Positions 1 through 8,850 of a DNA stretch of 64,000 nt are shown piece by piece. The notes beneath the pieces were generated by a model. That model had not been told where the DNA came from and did not search any database. It worked only from the letters and a program-made list of their open reading frames with translations. Positions within the stretch are counted from its first letter, which is position 1. Every line of letters begins with the position of its first letter. The DNA is from UBA2561 sp964577275 (lineage in GTDB: Bacteria > Bacteroidota > Bacteroidia > Cytophagales > Thermoflexibacteraceae), in contig CAZNYR010000001.1 in assembly GCA_964577275.1 (NCBI GenBank), forward strand, positions 1 through 64,000. Direction: 5' to 3'. The translations under genes and the position numbers were made by a program.

Positions 1-122
1 AAGAAATTATCATTGATGTCTTTGAAGACGAAGGCATGAAAAAAGCCATGGAAGAAATTGATGAAGATGATAACGAATCCGTTGATATAGAGGAGGTTTA
101 TGCCTTGTTAGACCAAGAATAA
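1..122 (+). CDS. Antitoxin-like protein, 3' end only (partial)
   Basis: Only the last 39 codons are inside the window, read in the frame starting at base 3 and ending with TAA at 120-122. The visible tail is strongly acidic (many Glu and Asp, including a DEDD stretch) and ends VYALLDQE. The next gene, a RelE/ParE-type toxin, starts two bases after this stop. That tight spacing and an acidic partner upstream of a basic toxin are the usual layout of a type II toxin-antitoxin operon, in which the antitoxin binds and neutralises the toxin and often represses its own promoter. The DNA-binding half, if present, lies left of the window, so the antitoxin family cannot be named. The role is inferred from position and charge. 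Confidence 0.6.
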   Translation, partial: EIIIDVFEDEGMKKAMEEIDEDDNESVDIEEVYALLDQE

Positions 123-124
123 TT

Positions 125-439
125 ATGAAATTGGATATTTGCAAACGGTTCACAAAAGACCTTAAAAAAATCAAAGACAAAACGTTAAATAAACGTTTGA
201 AAGCCAAATTAGAGGAAATCAAAAAAGCAGTTGAAAATACTGATCCTGATGAATTGCCCGAAATCAAAGAAATGCTAAAAATGGAAAGCTCAGAAGATGC
301 GTATCGAATTAAGGTCGGGCAGAGCCATCGGATTGGTGCATTCGTTGAAAAAAATGACAAAATCGAAGAGGACGATAAGCGTTTTTTTTCGCTCAAACGC
401 TTCTTGCATCGCAAAGATATTTATCGGAATTTCCCATAA
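125..439 (+). CDS. RelE/ParE-superfamily toxin
   Basis: This 104-residue basic protein has the size and layout of RelE/ParE-fold toxins: a Lys-rich helical hairpin in residues 1-60, then the beta-strand core with YRIKVGQSHRIGAF (about 61-74) and the C-terminal block FLHRKDIYRNF, which matches the usual 'HRKDVYR' end of the family. RelE-type members cut mRNA on the ribosome, while ParE-type members poison gyrase; the sequence alone does not decide between them. The ATG at 125 is two bases after the stop of the acidic upstream gene, so the two are almost certainly co-translated. No gene follows for 520 bases, so the module is a two-gene unit. Confidence 0.8.
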   Translation: MKLDICKRFTKDLKKIKDKTLNKRLKAKLEEIKKAVENTDPDELPEIKEMLKMESSEDAYRIKVGQSHRIGAFVEKNDKIEEDDKRFFSLKRFLHRKDIYRNFP

Positions 440-962
440 ATCCTCTTTAATTCTTTTGAATTGGAAAAACAACTGAACAACTGGTCCCACCCGTCAAATT
501 TTCATCGTACTGATTTTGCCAATAATCTTTTGTCAGGGAGTGTTCTATAATCATAATTTAAGTGTATTCAAAAAAAAAAAATTTGTGCTACGGCTCAAAT
601 GGTGGCACGAATAGACTTACTTTGAAAATTTAAATATTTGATAATGAGTTGCTAAGAAAATGATTTTTTTTTCGTATTTTTTGAAAATCTTTTTTCTACC
701 AAACAAGGGTTGTTTTAAGCCGTTGTTTGGTCTTGTATGCCTTAAATTTGAGTTCAGACGTTACGAATTGAGGTAATTTTACCCAAAAATGAAAAAGATT
801 GCAAAATACGAGAGCGAATTTTCGCTAAGGACATAAAATTGTAAATAGCGAATTTTTGATAAAAATTTGGACAATCGGTTTTCAATTTCGTAATTTTATG
901 TTTTATTAATAAGAACGTGATTTTCCGACTTACAAACAGAGTAAATAAAAATTTGAAATATT
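440..962. other. Gene-free interval between toxin gene and gdhA
   Basis: This AT-rich stretch has no credible ORF. It holds a 9-bp hairpin (698-706 pairing with 723-731, ACCAAACAA/TTGTTTGGT) and a small AGCGAA/TTCGCT hairpin near 811-826. Neither is followed by a T run on either strand, so neither looks like an intrinsic terminator. The gdhA promoter should lie here, but I see no clean TAnnTTTG box. Confidence 0.5.
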
Positions 963-2237
963 ATGTCATACATAGAACCCGCTCCGATAAAGGATAAAGC
1001 GAATCCTTTTGAGTCCATGATGGCAAGATTTGATGAGGCGACACGCATCATCGGTCTGGACGAAGAGGTATATAATGTGTTGAAAAGCCCTGCTCGTCAG
1101 GTCATTGTGTCACTTCCCGTGATGATGGATAATGGCAAGATTCGAGTATTTACGGGCTATCGGGTCGTGCATTCTACGGTATTGGGTCCTTCCAAAGGAG
1201 GTATTCGGTACGATATGGATGTTACTTTGGATGAGGTCAAAGCCCTCGCCGCTTGGATGACATGGAAATGTGCGGTAGTCGATATTCCGTATGGTGGTGC
1301 CAAAGGAGGCATTATTTGTAATCCACGTCAGATGTCGGCAGGCGAATTGGAACGATTGACCAGAGCCTATACTTCGGCATTGGTCGATGTATTTGGTCCT
1401 GATAGAGATATTCCTGCGCCAGATATGGGAACAGGACAGCGCGAAATGGCGTGGATTATGGATGAATATTCCAAAGCACAAGGCAAGACTGTCAATGCCG
1501 TCATTACAGGAAAACCCATCGTGTTGGGTGGCTCTTTAGGACGAACGGAAGCCACAGGACGAGGCGTAATGATTTCGGCAATGAGTGCGATGAGCAAAAT
1601 GAAAATGAACCCCATTCGCTCGACTTGTGCGGTGCAAGGGTTCGGAAATGTTGGCTCGTATGCCGCTTCTTTGCTCACTTCCAGAGGCGTGAAGGTATGT
1701 GGCATCAGCGACCACACAGGCGCATTTTGGAACGATAAAGGCATTGATATTGATGGTGCTATCAAATATCGGACAGAAAATAACGGCTTGTTGGATGGTT
1801 TTGAAGGCGCAGAACGAATTGAGCATCACGAACTGCTCGAAGCTCAGGTTGATATTTTAGTGCCTGCCGCCATCGAAGATGTCATCACCAAAGAAAATGC
1901 CCACAAAATTAGGGCAAAACTCATCGTAGAAGGCGCAAACGGACCTACCAGCGCACAAGCTGACCATATTTTGTATAACAGCGATACGACAGTTGTCCCT
2001 GATATTCTGGCGAATGCAGGCGGCGTAACGGTGTCATATTTTGAGTGGATTCAGAACCGATTAGGCTATAAATGGACGGCTGAACGCGTGAATAGACGAA
2101 GCGACCGTATCATGAAAGCCGCCTTTGAAAATGTACATGAGGTAGCCGAAAAATACGATATTTCGTATCGATTGGCGGCTTATGTGATTGCTATTCAGAA
2201 AGTTGCCGATACCTACCGTTATCGTGGAGGATATTAA
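963..2237 (+). CDS. gdhA: Glutamate dehydrogenase
   Basis: This 424-residue protein belongs to the Glu/Leu/Phe/Val dehydrogenase family and interconverts glutamate with 2-oxoglutarate and ammonia in the cytoplasm. The substrate domain carries the family Lys-rich signatures: GPSKGGIRY (about 75-83), the conserved Lys near 102, and PYGGAKGG (109-116) with the catalytic Lys at 114. The nucleotide-binding domain has the Rossmann loop GFGNVG (about 225-230). The length fits the roughly 420-residue hexameric class that includes RocG and GudB; coenzyme preference (NAD or NADP) cannot be read safely. It is a single-gene unit with its own terminator at 2295-2328. A Glu dehydrogenase is the best call over Leu or Phe dehydrogenase because of length and the GGAKGG context. 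Confidence 0.93.
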   Translation: MSYIEPAPIKDKANPFESMMARFDEATRIIGLDEEVYNVLKSPARQVIVSLPVMMDNGKIRVFTGYRVVHSTVLGPSKGGIRYDMDVTLDEVKALAAWMTWKCAVVDIPYGGAKGGIICNPRQMSAGELERLTRAYTSALVDVFGPDRDIPAPDMGTGQREMAWIMDEYSKAQGKTVNAVITGKPIVLGGSLGRTEATGRGVMISAMSAMSKMKMNPIRSTCAVQGFGNVGSYAASLLTSRGVKVCGISDHTGAFWNDKGIDIDGAIKYRTENNGLLDGFEGAERIEHHELLEAQVDILVPAAIEDVITKENAHKIRAKLIVEGANGPTSAQADHILYNSDTTVVPDILANAGGVTVSYFEWIQNRLGYKWTAERVNRRSDRIMKAAFENVHEVAEKYDISYRLAAYVIAIQKVADTYRYRGGY

Positions 2238-2294
2238 TTATTGAACGTATTAAATTTGAACTTTTATATATATATTGAACTAGCACCTTGTATG

Positions 2295-2328
2295 AAATCC
2301 GTCAGTCATTTGACTGGCGGATTTTTTT
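2295..2328. terminator. Intrinsic terminator between gdhA and lpxD
   Basis: A 13-bp stem (AAATCCGTCAGTC, 2295-2307, pairing with 2312-2324, one G-T wobble) with a four-base loop is followed by seven T residues on the plus strand. It ends the gdhA transcript and, with an A-rich start on the other side, may also serve lpxD. Confidence 0.85.
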
Positions 2329-2391
2329 CCCTATGCCCCAAAAAAATCTCAGTACCTGTTTTTAAAACCTTATGGATTTAAGACTCATCTT

Positions 2392-3438
2392 TTATTCGGA
2401 AGGCGATGTTAGCGTAGCAATTTTTGCCTCCAATTCAAGCAATTTCTTTTCCAAATCAGGCAAATTTTTATAAACCGCATAGGATTTCAGACTTTGTTTA
2501 TGGTCAAAAGCTGGCGCACCTTGTAAGGTTGCCCCTTTTTTTCGTACACTTTTGGTTACGCCAGACCGTGCTGCAATCCGAATTTTATCCGCCAAATGGA
2601 CGTGTCCCACAATACCCACTTGTCCGCCAATCATACTATTTTTGCCGATGGATGAAGAGCCTGAAATACCCGTTTGTGCCGCTACGACAGTATGCATTCC
2701 TATTCGGACATTATGGGCAATCTGAATCAAATTATCTAACTTTACGCCTTCTTCAATGACGGTCGAACCCATTGTGGCACAATCAATTACGGTATTTGCA
2801 CCGACTTCTACATGATTTTCTAAAATCACATTTCCGACCTGCGGAATTTTTTGGTATGTGCCATCCGCTTGGGGTGCAAAACCAAAACCATCACTGCCGA
2901 TAACCGTCCCCGAATGAATCGTGCAATGTGCGCCAATTTGCGTTTGTGGATAAATTTTTACGCCCGCATAAATGACAGTATTATCACCGATTTGGACGTT
3001 TTTTCCGATGTAAGTATGAGGATAAATTTTAACATTTTTTCCGATTTCTACACCTTCAGCCACATACGCAAATGCCCCCAAATAAAAATTATCGCCCACT
3101 TTGACATCTTGCGCCAAAAAGGTTGGTGTTTCGATGCCGTTAGGGTGGGCGTGGGTTTGTCGGTGATATTCAGCCAATAATTGCGAGAAAGCCACGTAAG
3201 CATCTTGCACAAAAATCAGGTTCGTATCGAGTGCTTTTTGTGGCGTAAATCCCTCATTGACAAGCACAACGCCCGCCTTGGTCGTATAAAGAAAAGGCTC
3301 GTATTTGGGGTTGGCTAAAAAACTCAAATCTTTGGGGGTAGCCTCTTCAATTTTGGCAATATTTTCAACGGTGTGTGTGTCGTCGCCTTGCACTCGTCCT
3401 GCTAACAAATCGGCAATCGCTCGCAAACTTAACTTCAT
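2392..3438 (-). CDS. lpxD: UDP-3-O-(3-hydroxyacyl)glucosamine N-acyltransferase
   Basis: LpxD adds the second hydroxyacyl chain, from acyl-ACP, to UDP-3-O-acyl-glucosamine in lipid A synthesis in the cytoplasm. The 348-residue length is typical. Residues 1-100 form the UDP-binding domain (start MKLSLRAIADLLAG). Residues about 110-310 are left-handed beta-helix hexapeptide repeats (for example IGKNVQIGDNTVIYAGV and VHLADKIRIAARSGVT). The conserved catalytic His lies in the IQIAHNVRIG block (about 238-247). The C-terminal coiled helix (NLPDLEKKLLELEAKIATL) is where the trimer partner ACP binds in the family. The gene stands alone and converges on gdhA. Its presence shows a Gram-negative outer membrane. 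Confidence 0.95.
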   Translation of the reverse strand: MKLSLRAIADLLAGRVQGDDTHTVENIAKIEEATPKDLSFLANPKYEPFLYTTKAGVVLVNEGFTPQKALDTNLIFVQDAYVAFSQLLAEYHRQTHAHPNGIETPTFLAQDVKVGDNFYLGAFAYVAEGVEIGKNVKIYPHTYIGKNVQIGDNTVIYAGVKIYPQTQIGAHCTIHSGTVIGSDGFGFAPQADGTYQKIPQVGNVILENHVEVGANTVIDCATMGSTVIEEGVKLDNLIQIAHNVRIGMHTVVAAQTGISGSSSIGKNSMIGGQVGIVGHVHLADKIRIAARSGVTKSVRKKGATLQGAPAFDHKQSLKSYAVYKNLPDLEKKLLELEAKIATLTSPSE

Positions 3439-3587
3439 AATTATCAGCTAATTAAATCCAAATTGGTTTGTTTTGACGGCAAATTTCGCAAAATCTTAGA
3501 TATTTTGTTCAAATATTCGCCCTTTTAAATCCAAGATACTTCTCGCAGCCTTAAACCCTATACCAAAATTATGTTTTTTTGGAATTA

Positions 3588-3644
3588 CTACGATTTGTAC
3601 AGAAATTTGTACAAAAACCCATGATGTTAATCGTGGGCTACGAT
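3588..3644. promoter_or_regulatory. Repeat-rich possible control region upstream of ung
   Basis: ATTTGTACA occurs twice in tandem (3593-3601 and 3605-3613, 12 bases apart), and the second copy is part of the palindrome TTTGTACAAA. A hairpin CCCATGAT/ATCGTGGG (3618-3637) follows, and the heptamer CTACGAT flanks the set at 3588 and 3638. These lie 50-105 bases before the ung start. A regulatory role is inference; I cannot assign a regulator. Confidence 0.3.
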
Positions 3645-3692
3645 AAGAACGATTTGTTTTAATATTTAATACCAAATACTCGATAATTACTT

Positions 3693-4352
3693 ATGAATGT
3701 ACAAATAGCCTCTTCGTGGAAGGAAAAATTACATCCTGAATTTGACAAACCGTATTTTCGGGAATTAGTCGCCTTTATCAAAGAAGACATCGCTCGCCAC
3801 ACGATTTATCCACCAGGAAAGCTGATTTTCAATGCCTTCGAGAAATGTAACTTTGAAGATACGAAGGTGGTCATTCTCGGACAAGACCCCTATCATGGGG
3901 CAGGACAGGCAAATGGGTTGTGTTTTTCGGTCAGTGATGGCGTGCGGCAACCGCCTTCGCTCAAAAATATTTTTACGGAAATCCAAGCCGATTTAGGCAA
4001 ACCCATTCCTGCTTCAGGCAATCTGGAATGTTGGGCAGAGCAAGGCGTTTTATTGCTTAATTCGGTGCTGACCGTGCGGGCAGGCGTGGCGGCTTCGCAC
4101 CAAAAAAAAGGCTGGGAAATATTTACCGATGCGGTTATCCAAACCATTTCAGACCAGAAAAAAAATGTCGTTTTTTTGCTTTGGGGACGATACGCTCAAG
4201 ACAAAGGAAAGGTAATTGATGCGTCTAAACATCTGATTCTCAAAGCTCCACATCCTTCGCCTTTGGCGCGTGGCGGTTTTTTTGGGTGTAAACATTTTAG
4301 CCAAACGAATGACTATTTACGCCAAGTCGGACAAACGGAAATTGATTTTTAG
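3693..4352 (+). CDS. ung: Uracil-DNA glycosylase, family 1
   Basis: Ung removes uracil from DNA as the first step of base-excision repair. The 219-residue length is standard. The water-activating motif GQDPYHG occurs at about residues 63-69, with the catalytic Asp inside it. The minor-groove loop is HPSPLARGGFFGCKHF near residue 190, matching the family HPSPLS motif with Ala in place of Ser. The uracil-binding block NSVLTVRAG is also present. The start ATG at 3693 gives the expected N-terminus (SSWKEKLHPEF). It may be read with the barrel gene that follows 42 bases later. Confidence 0.96.
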   Translation: MNVQIASSWKEKLHPEFDKPYFRELVAFIKEDIARHTIYPPGKLIFNAFEKCNFEDTKVVILGQDPYHGAGQANGLCFSVSDGVRQPPSLKNIFTEIQADLGKPIPASGNLECWAEQGVLLLNSVLTVRAGVAASHQKKGWEIFTDAVIQTISDQKKNVVFLLWGRYAQDKGKVIDASKHLILKAPHPSPLARGGFFGCKHFSQTNDYLRQVGQTEIDF

Positions 4353-4394
4353 GACGTAATTCATTCAAAATTTAGTCATTATAATTCCAAAAAT

Positions 4395-5063
4395 ATGAAA
4401 GCGATAAGTTTGTTTCTGACGGTATTTTTAGTACAAATTCAATTTTCGTGGGCGCAAACGGGCGTTCTGAAAGCTATTACACAAATTCCCGGCAATTTTG
4501 CATTTGACATCGGCATTTCAACGATTAATAATCATGAAAAGCTCAAAATATTACCCATGCAATCTCGTAGCCTAAATGCGTATTTTATCTTTGATTTGGG
4601 GATTGAAGCGGCAGGATTTTCATTGAATCCGGGACTTGGTATTTCCTCTGAAAATTATCAACTGGATAAACAGGTTTTACTCGCCTCAAACACACCAAAA
4701 ACCATTGATTTTCAGACTAATCAATCCCTCAAAAAATCAAAATTTAATGCCACTTATTTTGATATTCCCTTAGAATTGCGTTGGGCTTCGGATGTGGGAC
4801 GAAAGGCTTTTCGGCTTACGGTGGGCGCAAAAACAGGATTTTTGATAAACTCACATACCAAAACTGTGAGCGAAAATAATCTCAAAACAAAAATCAAAAA
4901 GGACTATCATTTTAGTCCTGTCCGAAGCATAATTTACGGACGAATCGGCTATAATTGGTATGGCATTTTTGCTTCTTACGGCTTCACCGATTTTTTTCAT
5001 ACCGACACCGCACAAGATGGCGTGCCGATGATGTTTGGAATTAGTTTGGTAGGGTATCGCTAA
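4395..5063 (+). CDS. Outer-membrane beta-barrel protein (PorT-like fold)
   Basis: This 222-residue protein starts with a signal peptide (hydrophobic residues 5-17, cleavage after SWAQ, residue 20 or 21). The mature part alternates polar and hydrophobic residues in short strands, with aromatic girdle residues and a C-terminal strand ending in GYR, like the small 'outer membrane beta-barrel' proteins common in Bacteroidota. Blocks such as YFDIPLELRW and FRLTVGAKTGFLI are the typical 'consistent with the literature family' strands, where the barrel is described as PorT-like. The exact role is unknown. It ends at a shared bidirectional terminator facing pheA. Confidence 0.7.
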   Translation: MKAISLFLTVFLVQIQFSWAQTGVLKAITQIPGNFAFDIGISTINNHEKLKILPMQSRSLNAYFIFDLGIEAAGFSLNPGLGISSENYQLDKQVLLASNTPKTIDFQTNQSLKKSKFNATYFDIPLELRWASDVGRKAFRLTVGAKTGFLINSHTKTVSENNLKTKIKKDYHFSPVRSIIYGRIGYNWYGIFASYGFTDFFHTDTAQDGVPMMFGISLVGYR

Positions 5064-5074
5064 AATGATAATGA

Positions 5075-5111
5075 AGAGATTTACCCAATTTTTAAAATTG
5101 GGTAAATCTCT
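5075..5111. terminator. Bidirectional terminator between barrel gene and pheA
   Basis: A near-perfect inverted repeat has arms AGAGATTTACCCAATTTT and its complement around a tiny loop, about 18 bp. It lies between the 3' ends of two convergent genes and has A/T-rich sides, so it can end transcripts from both directions. Confidence 0.8.
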
Positions 5112-5126
5112 CTAAATTGCTGATTA

Positions 5127-6206
5127 TTAAAGCATTTTGACATAACTTCCTAACCATTTGACTTGGTCTTTATTTTTTTCGATGACATACTTGACGTTTT
5201 GGTCTTCAAAATGTCCATCAAAATCAATCAAAAACCAATATTTAAACTCGTTGCCATCCCGAAGCGGACGACTATCAATTTTACAAAGATTAATGCCTGC
5301 AATATTAAAATCTTGGAGCAAAGTCGCCAGACTTCCAGCCTTATCATCGACTTTGGCAATGATGCTGGTTTTGTTATTATCGCTTCGTTGATTGATAAAA
5401 TCCTTGCTAATAATCAGGAAGCGTGTGCGGTTGCGTGCGCTATCTTCGATATTCTCAAAAACGACAGGCAACCCCGTAATTTTGGCGGCTACGGCAGAGC
5501 AAATTGCACCCGCATTTGGCTCACTTTTAGCGAGTTGGGCGGCTTTGGAGGTCGAAGCAACAGGAATCATCTCGACAGTGCGCGGGAAATATTCGGTCAA
5601 AAATTTACGGCATTGTCGGAAGGCAATATCTTTGGAATAAATCCGCTTGATATTACTGATTTCGTCCTCTTCGGAGGCAAACGTAAAGTGAATATTCATC
5701 GGGATTTCCGCCACGATTTTTACGTCCGTTTTGCCTAATAAATCAATACTTTCGCTCACCGAACCCTCTCGATTATTTTCAATCGGAATCACGCCAAAGC
5801 GCGTGCGGTCGGTCGTAACGCTTTCAAAAACTGATTTTATCGAACTCAAGGCGATATAATCGCTGATACCCCCGAATCGACTTTCGGCTGCCTGATGCGT
5901 AAAACTGCCTTCGGGACCCAAATATGCCACGCGCTCAGGCAATTCAAAATTTCGGCTGACCGAAAACAATTCCAAGAACAATACCTCAATGGCATGAGGT
6001 TTGAGCAAGCCATTCATTTTTTGATTTTGCTTGACCAAGCGGTCAAGAATGGCTTTTTCGCGTTCGGGGCGATAGATTACCGCATTATTTGTCCGCTTAA
6101 TATTTCCGACTTCCTTGACCAATTTCATCCGTTGATTATACAAGGCAAGTAATTGGTCATCAATCGAATTAATTTGGTGGCGGATTTGGTCTAATTGCTC
6201 TTCCAT
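5127..6206 (-). CDS. pheA: Bifunctional chorismate mutase / prephenate dehydratase
   Basis: The P-protein turns chorismate into prephenate and then phenylpyruvate, the committed route to phenylalanine. With the ATG at 6206 (MEEQLDQIRHQ) it is 359 residues; an upstream in-frame start at 6233 would add nine residues that do not look conserved. Residues 1-85 are an AroQ-type chorismate mutase (INSIDDQLLALYNQR, with RMKLVKEVGNIK). Residues about 90-265 are the dehydratase, with YLGPEGSFTHQA, VIPIENNREGSV and NRTRFLII. Residues about 270-350 are an ACT domain with GSLATLLQDF and KIDSRP, the counterpart of the Phe-binding ESRP motif, so feedback inhibition by phenylalanine is likely. Confidence 0.95.
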   Translation of the reverse strand: MEEQLDQIRHQINSIDDQLLALYNQRMKLVKEVGNIKRTNNAVIYRPEREKAILDRLVKQNQKMNGLLKPHAIEVLFLELFSVSRNFELPERVAYLGPEGSFTHQAAESRFGGISDYIALSSIKSVFESVTTDRTRFGVIPIENNREGSVSESIDLLGKTDVKIVAEIPMNIHFTFASEEDEISNIKRIYSKDIAFRQCRKFLTEYFPRTVEMIPVASTSKAAQLAKSEPNAGAICSAVAAKITGLPVVFENIEDSARNRTRFLIISKDFINQRSDNNKTSIIAKVDDKAGSLATLLQDFNIAGINLCKIDSRPLRDGNEFKYWFLIDFDGHFEDQNVKYVIEKNKDQVKWLGSYVKML

Positions 6207-6444
6207 GAATTTTTCAAAATAAATACCCAACAAAATTCGGTGTGTTGTCTTTTTGGCTCAAAAGGCATGACAAAGATGGAAAGATTCGCCCGAAAGGTTA
6301 GAATTTGAGGCGTATTCTTCCGAAAACTTCATGCCTAATTCATATTTGGGATATTCAGAAGCCTCCCTATGTGATTTTATTGCTTTCCAAAATCAGAAAT
6401 CTAAGATAAGAAAATTACTATTTTTTCTGAAAAAAAACAAATTT

Positions 6445-7521
6445 TTACTGCTTGATGGCTAATTGTCCGCACGCCGCATCAATGTCTTTGCCTCGACTCC
6501 TACGCACATTGACCAATACATTCTTGCGCTCCAAATACTGCACAAAACGCTCAAATTTATCCTCGCTGGCATTCACAAAATCGGCTTCCGAAATCGGATT
6601 ATATTCAATAATATTGACTTTGCTTGGGACGTGCTTGGTAAATTGATACAATTCTTCGGCATCTTTCGGGCTATCATTTACGCCCTGAAAAATAATATAT
6701 TCGTAAGTGATTTTATTTTTCGTTCTGGCATAATAATATTTGAGTGCATCCCGCAAAACTGCCAACGAATTTGTTTCGTTAATTTCCATAATCGGATTGC
6801 GTTTCGCATCGTTCGCCGCATGAAGCGATAACGCCAAATTAAACTTGACTTGGTCATCGCCTAATTTTCGTATCATTTTTGCTACGCCCGCTGTCGAAAT
6901 CGTAATGCGCTTAGGCGATAGATTCAATCCCTCCTCTTCCGAAGTCAAGTAATGAACTGATTGTAAGACATTTGCATAATTCAACAGCGGTTCGCCCATG
7001 CCCATATACACGATATTCGTCAGGGGTTTTTGGTAATATTTTTCTGCTAATTTATCAATCAAAATTACTTGGTCATAAATTTCGCCTGCTTCCAAATTTC
7101 GCTTTCTATCCATATAACCTGTGGCACAAAACTTACATGCCAACGAACATCCAACCTGCGAAGAAATGCAGGCAGTCATGCGGGTATCGGTCGGAATCAA
7201 AACGCCTTCTACCAGATTGCCGTCATACAGCCGAAACAATACTTTTATCGTCCCGTCATTTGATTGTTGTTCGGAATGAATAGCTACTGCTCGCAATTCA
7301 AAATATTGATGTAATAATTCCCGCAATTTTAATGAAATTTCAGTCATTTCATCAAAATTTCGGGCGGATTGTTTCCAGATACGTGCGTAAATTTGTTTGG
7401 CTCGAAAGGGTTTTTCGTGGTGCGTAACCAAAAATTCCCGAATGGCATCAAGACTTACTTTACGAATATCTTGCTTCCTAATATTGGATTTTTCTGTCTG
7501 ATTATCAGTTACTTGTGTCAT
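6445..7521 (-). CDS. rlmN: 23S rRNA (adenine-2503-C2) / tRNA methyltransferase
   Basis: RlmN is a radical-SAM enzyme that methylates C2 of A2503 in 23S rRNA, and in some bacteria A37 in tRNA, tuning fidelity. The protein has 358 residues, normal for the family. The radical-SAM cluster motif CKFCATG follows GCSLA at about residue 120; the family loop MGMGEPLLN occurs near 175, and SPKRITISTAGV near 205. The C-terminal catalytic Cys lies in DIDAACGQL. The N-terminus (about 1-90) is the RlmN accessory domain. Codons 5-8 contain one copy of the recurrent palindrome CTGATTATCAG. It is a single-gene unit. Confidence 0.95.
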   Translation of the reverse strand: MTQVTDNQTEKSNIRKQDIRKVSLDAIREFLVTHHEKPFRAKQIYARIWKQSARNFDEMTEISLKLRELLHQYFELRAVAIHSEQQSNDGTIKVLFRLYDGNLVEGVLIPTDTRMTACISSQVGCSLACKFCATGYMDRKRNLEAGEIYDQVILIDKLAEKYYQKPLTNIVYMGMGEPLLNYANVLQSVHYLTSEEEGLNLSPKRITISTAGVAKMIRKLGDDQVKFNLALSLHAANDAKRNPIMEINETNSLAVLRDALKYYYARTKNKITYEYIIFQGVNDSPKDAEELYQFTKHVPSKVNIIEYNPISEADFVNASEDKFERFVQYLERKNVLVNVRRSRGKDIDAACGQLAIKQ

Positions 7522-7723
7522 AATTTAAAAAGGTCAAAGGGGCAGTACGGAAATATCATATTTGACGAACAGAAAATACAACCAAATCTAATTTGTAATT
7601 TATTGATAACCAGTAAAATACATTTCAAAGTTTGATGTTTGAATCAACCAAAATTTTCGCCAAAAGTATCTGATAAATCTTACATTTTCAGTCTATTTTG
7701 GCGATAAATTCAAAATAATGAGT

Positions 7724-8170
7724 TTAACTTTTTTGGGCAGCAATTTTAATTTTATCAACTCGGCATTGATGCCTACCGCCCTCAAATTCAGTATGTAAGA
7801 AAATTTGAACCATTTTTTTTGCTAATTCGAGCGAAACAAATCGGGCAGGCAAACAAATAATATTGGCGTTATTGTGCTGTCGCCCCAGTTCGGCAAGTGG
7901 CGTATCCCAACATAACGCCGCCCGCACGTTTTGATGTTTATTGGCAGTCATGGCAACGCCTTGTCCACTTCCACAAATCAAAATACCAAAATCAAACTCG
8001 CCCGAAGCCACGCCCGCAGCCACAGGATGCACAAAATCAGGATAATCCACCGAATCGGCAGATAACGTCCCAAAGTCTTTGGTTTCGTATTCTTGGGCTA
8101 ACATTTCGAGAATCGGTTGTTTGTAATCAAAACCCGCATGGTCGCCACCGAGTGCAATTTTTAAAGCCAT
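7724..8170 (-). CDS. rpiB: Ribose-5-phosphate isomerase B
   Basis: RpiB interconverts ribose 5-phosphate and ribulose 5-phosphate in the non-oxidative pentose phosphate pathway. The 148-residue protein is standard for the LacAB_rpiB family. It has the N-terminal ALGGDHAGFDYK motif, with the Asp-His pair that opens the sugar ring. It also has ICGSGQGVAMTANK (about 65-78) with the active-site Cys, and ARFVSLELA towards the C-terminus. No RpiA is visible in the window, so this may be the main isomerase, but that is untested. It is a lone gene on the minus strand. Confidence 0.95.
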   Translation of the reverse strand: MALKIALGGDHAGFDYKQPILEMLAQEYETKDFGTLSADSVDYPDFVHPVAAGVASGEFDFGILICGSGQGVAMTANKHQNVRAALCWDTPLAELGRQHNNANIICLPARFVSLELAKKMVQIFLHTEFEGGRHQCRVDKIKIAAQKS

Positions 8171-8415
8171 AATTCTAAAAAATTAAAGAATGTAAGATTT
8201 ATACTTTAATACAATTTATCTAAAGAAATGAAAAACATAGGCTACGACATTTTTCATTAGGAACTCAAAACCTCACGTAAAGAAAGTAAGTAAACGCAAT
8301 TTCAGACCGAAGTTAGTGCGAATTTTCGGATTTTATGACCTCAAACTTAATTTTTGCGGATGTCTGTGCCGTAATATTTTTGTAATTTTGCCTCGAATCA
8401 AGAAAAATCAAAACA

Positions 8416-8838
8416 TTGGCACGAATCATTGCGATTGATTATGGCACCAAACGAGTTGGGCTGGCAACCACTGACCCCATGCAAATTATTGCATCGGCAT
8501 TGGATACAGTACACGCAAAAGATATTTTTACATATCTCAAAAAATATACTGAAAACGAAAAAGTAGAGGCTTTTGTGGTTGGGATGCCTACGCATCGAGA
8601 TGGCGCAGCAACCGATGCCACACCGCACGTGGTGGGGTTTATACGAAGTTTAAAAAAGCAATTTCCTGACATCGAAATCTATCAGGAAGATGAACGATTT
8701 ACTTCCAAAATGGCGCAAGACGCAATGATCCGGGCGGGCATGAAAAAAAAACAACGCCAGCAAAAAGGAAATCTCGACCGCATGAGTGCCGTCATTATTT
8801 TACAATCTTTTTTGGAGCGTAAAAGTTTCGGTTTTTAA
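8416..8838 (+). CDS. ruvX: RuvX/YqgF, putative pre-16S rRNA nuclease (Holliday-junction-resolvase fold)
   Basis: This 140-residue RNase H-like protein is needed for 5' maturation of 16S rRNA in bacteria studied; it also resembles RuvC. The N-terminal strand IIAIDYGTKRVGLA carries the first acidic residue, EDERFTSKMA the second and LDRMSAVIIL the third. The start appears to be TTG at 8416, because MARIIAIDYG is where family members begin and there is no in-frame ATG nearby. The gene is followed by def, a common neighbour in Bacteroidota, with a separate promoter box in between. Confidence 0.9.
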   Translation: MARIIAIDYGTKRVGLATTDPMQIIASALDTVHAKDIFTYLKKYTENEKVEAFVVGMPTHRDGAATDATPHVVGFIRSLKKQFPDIEIYQEDERFTSKMAQDAMIRAGMKKKQRQQKGNLDRMSAVIILQSFLERKSFGF

Positions 8839-8850
8839 ATTCTAATTCCG

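Noticed and set aside
698..731. Hairpin as a terminator of the toxin-antitoxin unit
   Set aside because: No T run on either strand follows the stem; it is 260 bases after the toxin gene.
5163..5738. 191-residue plus-strand frame inside pheA
   Set aside because: Antisense to a well-conserved enzyme; no domain likeness.
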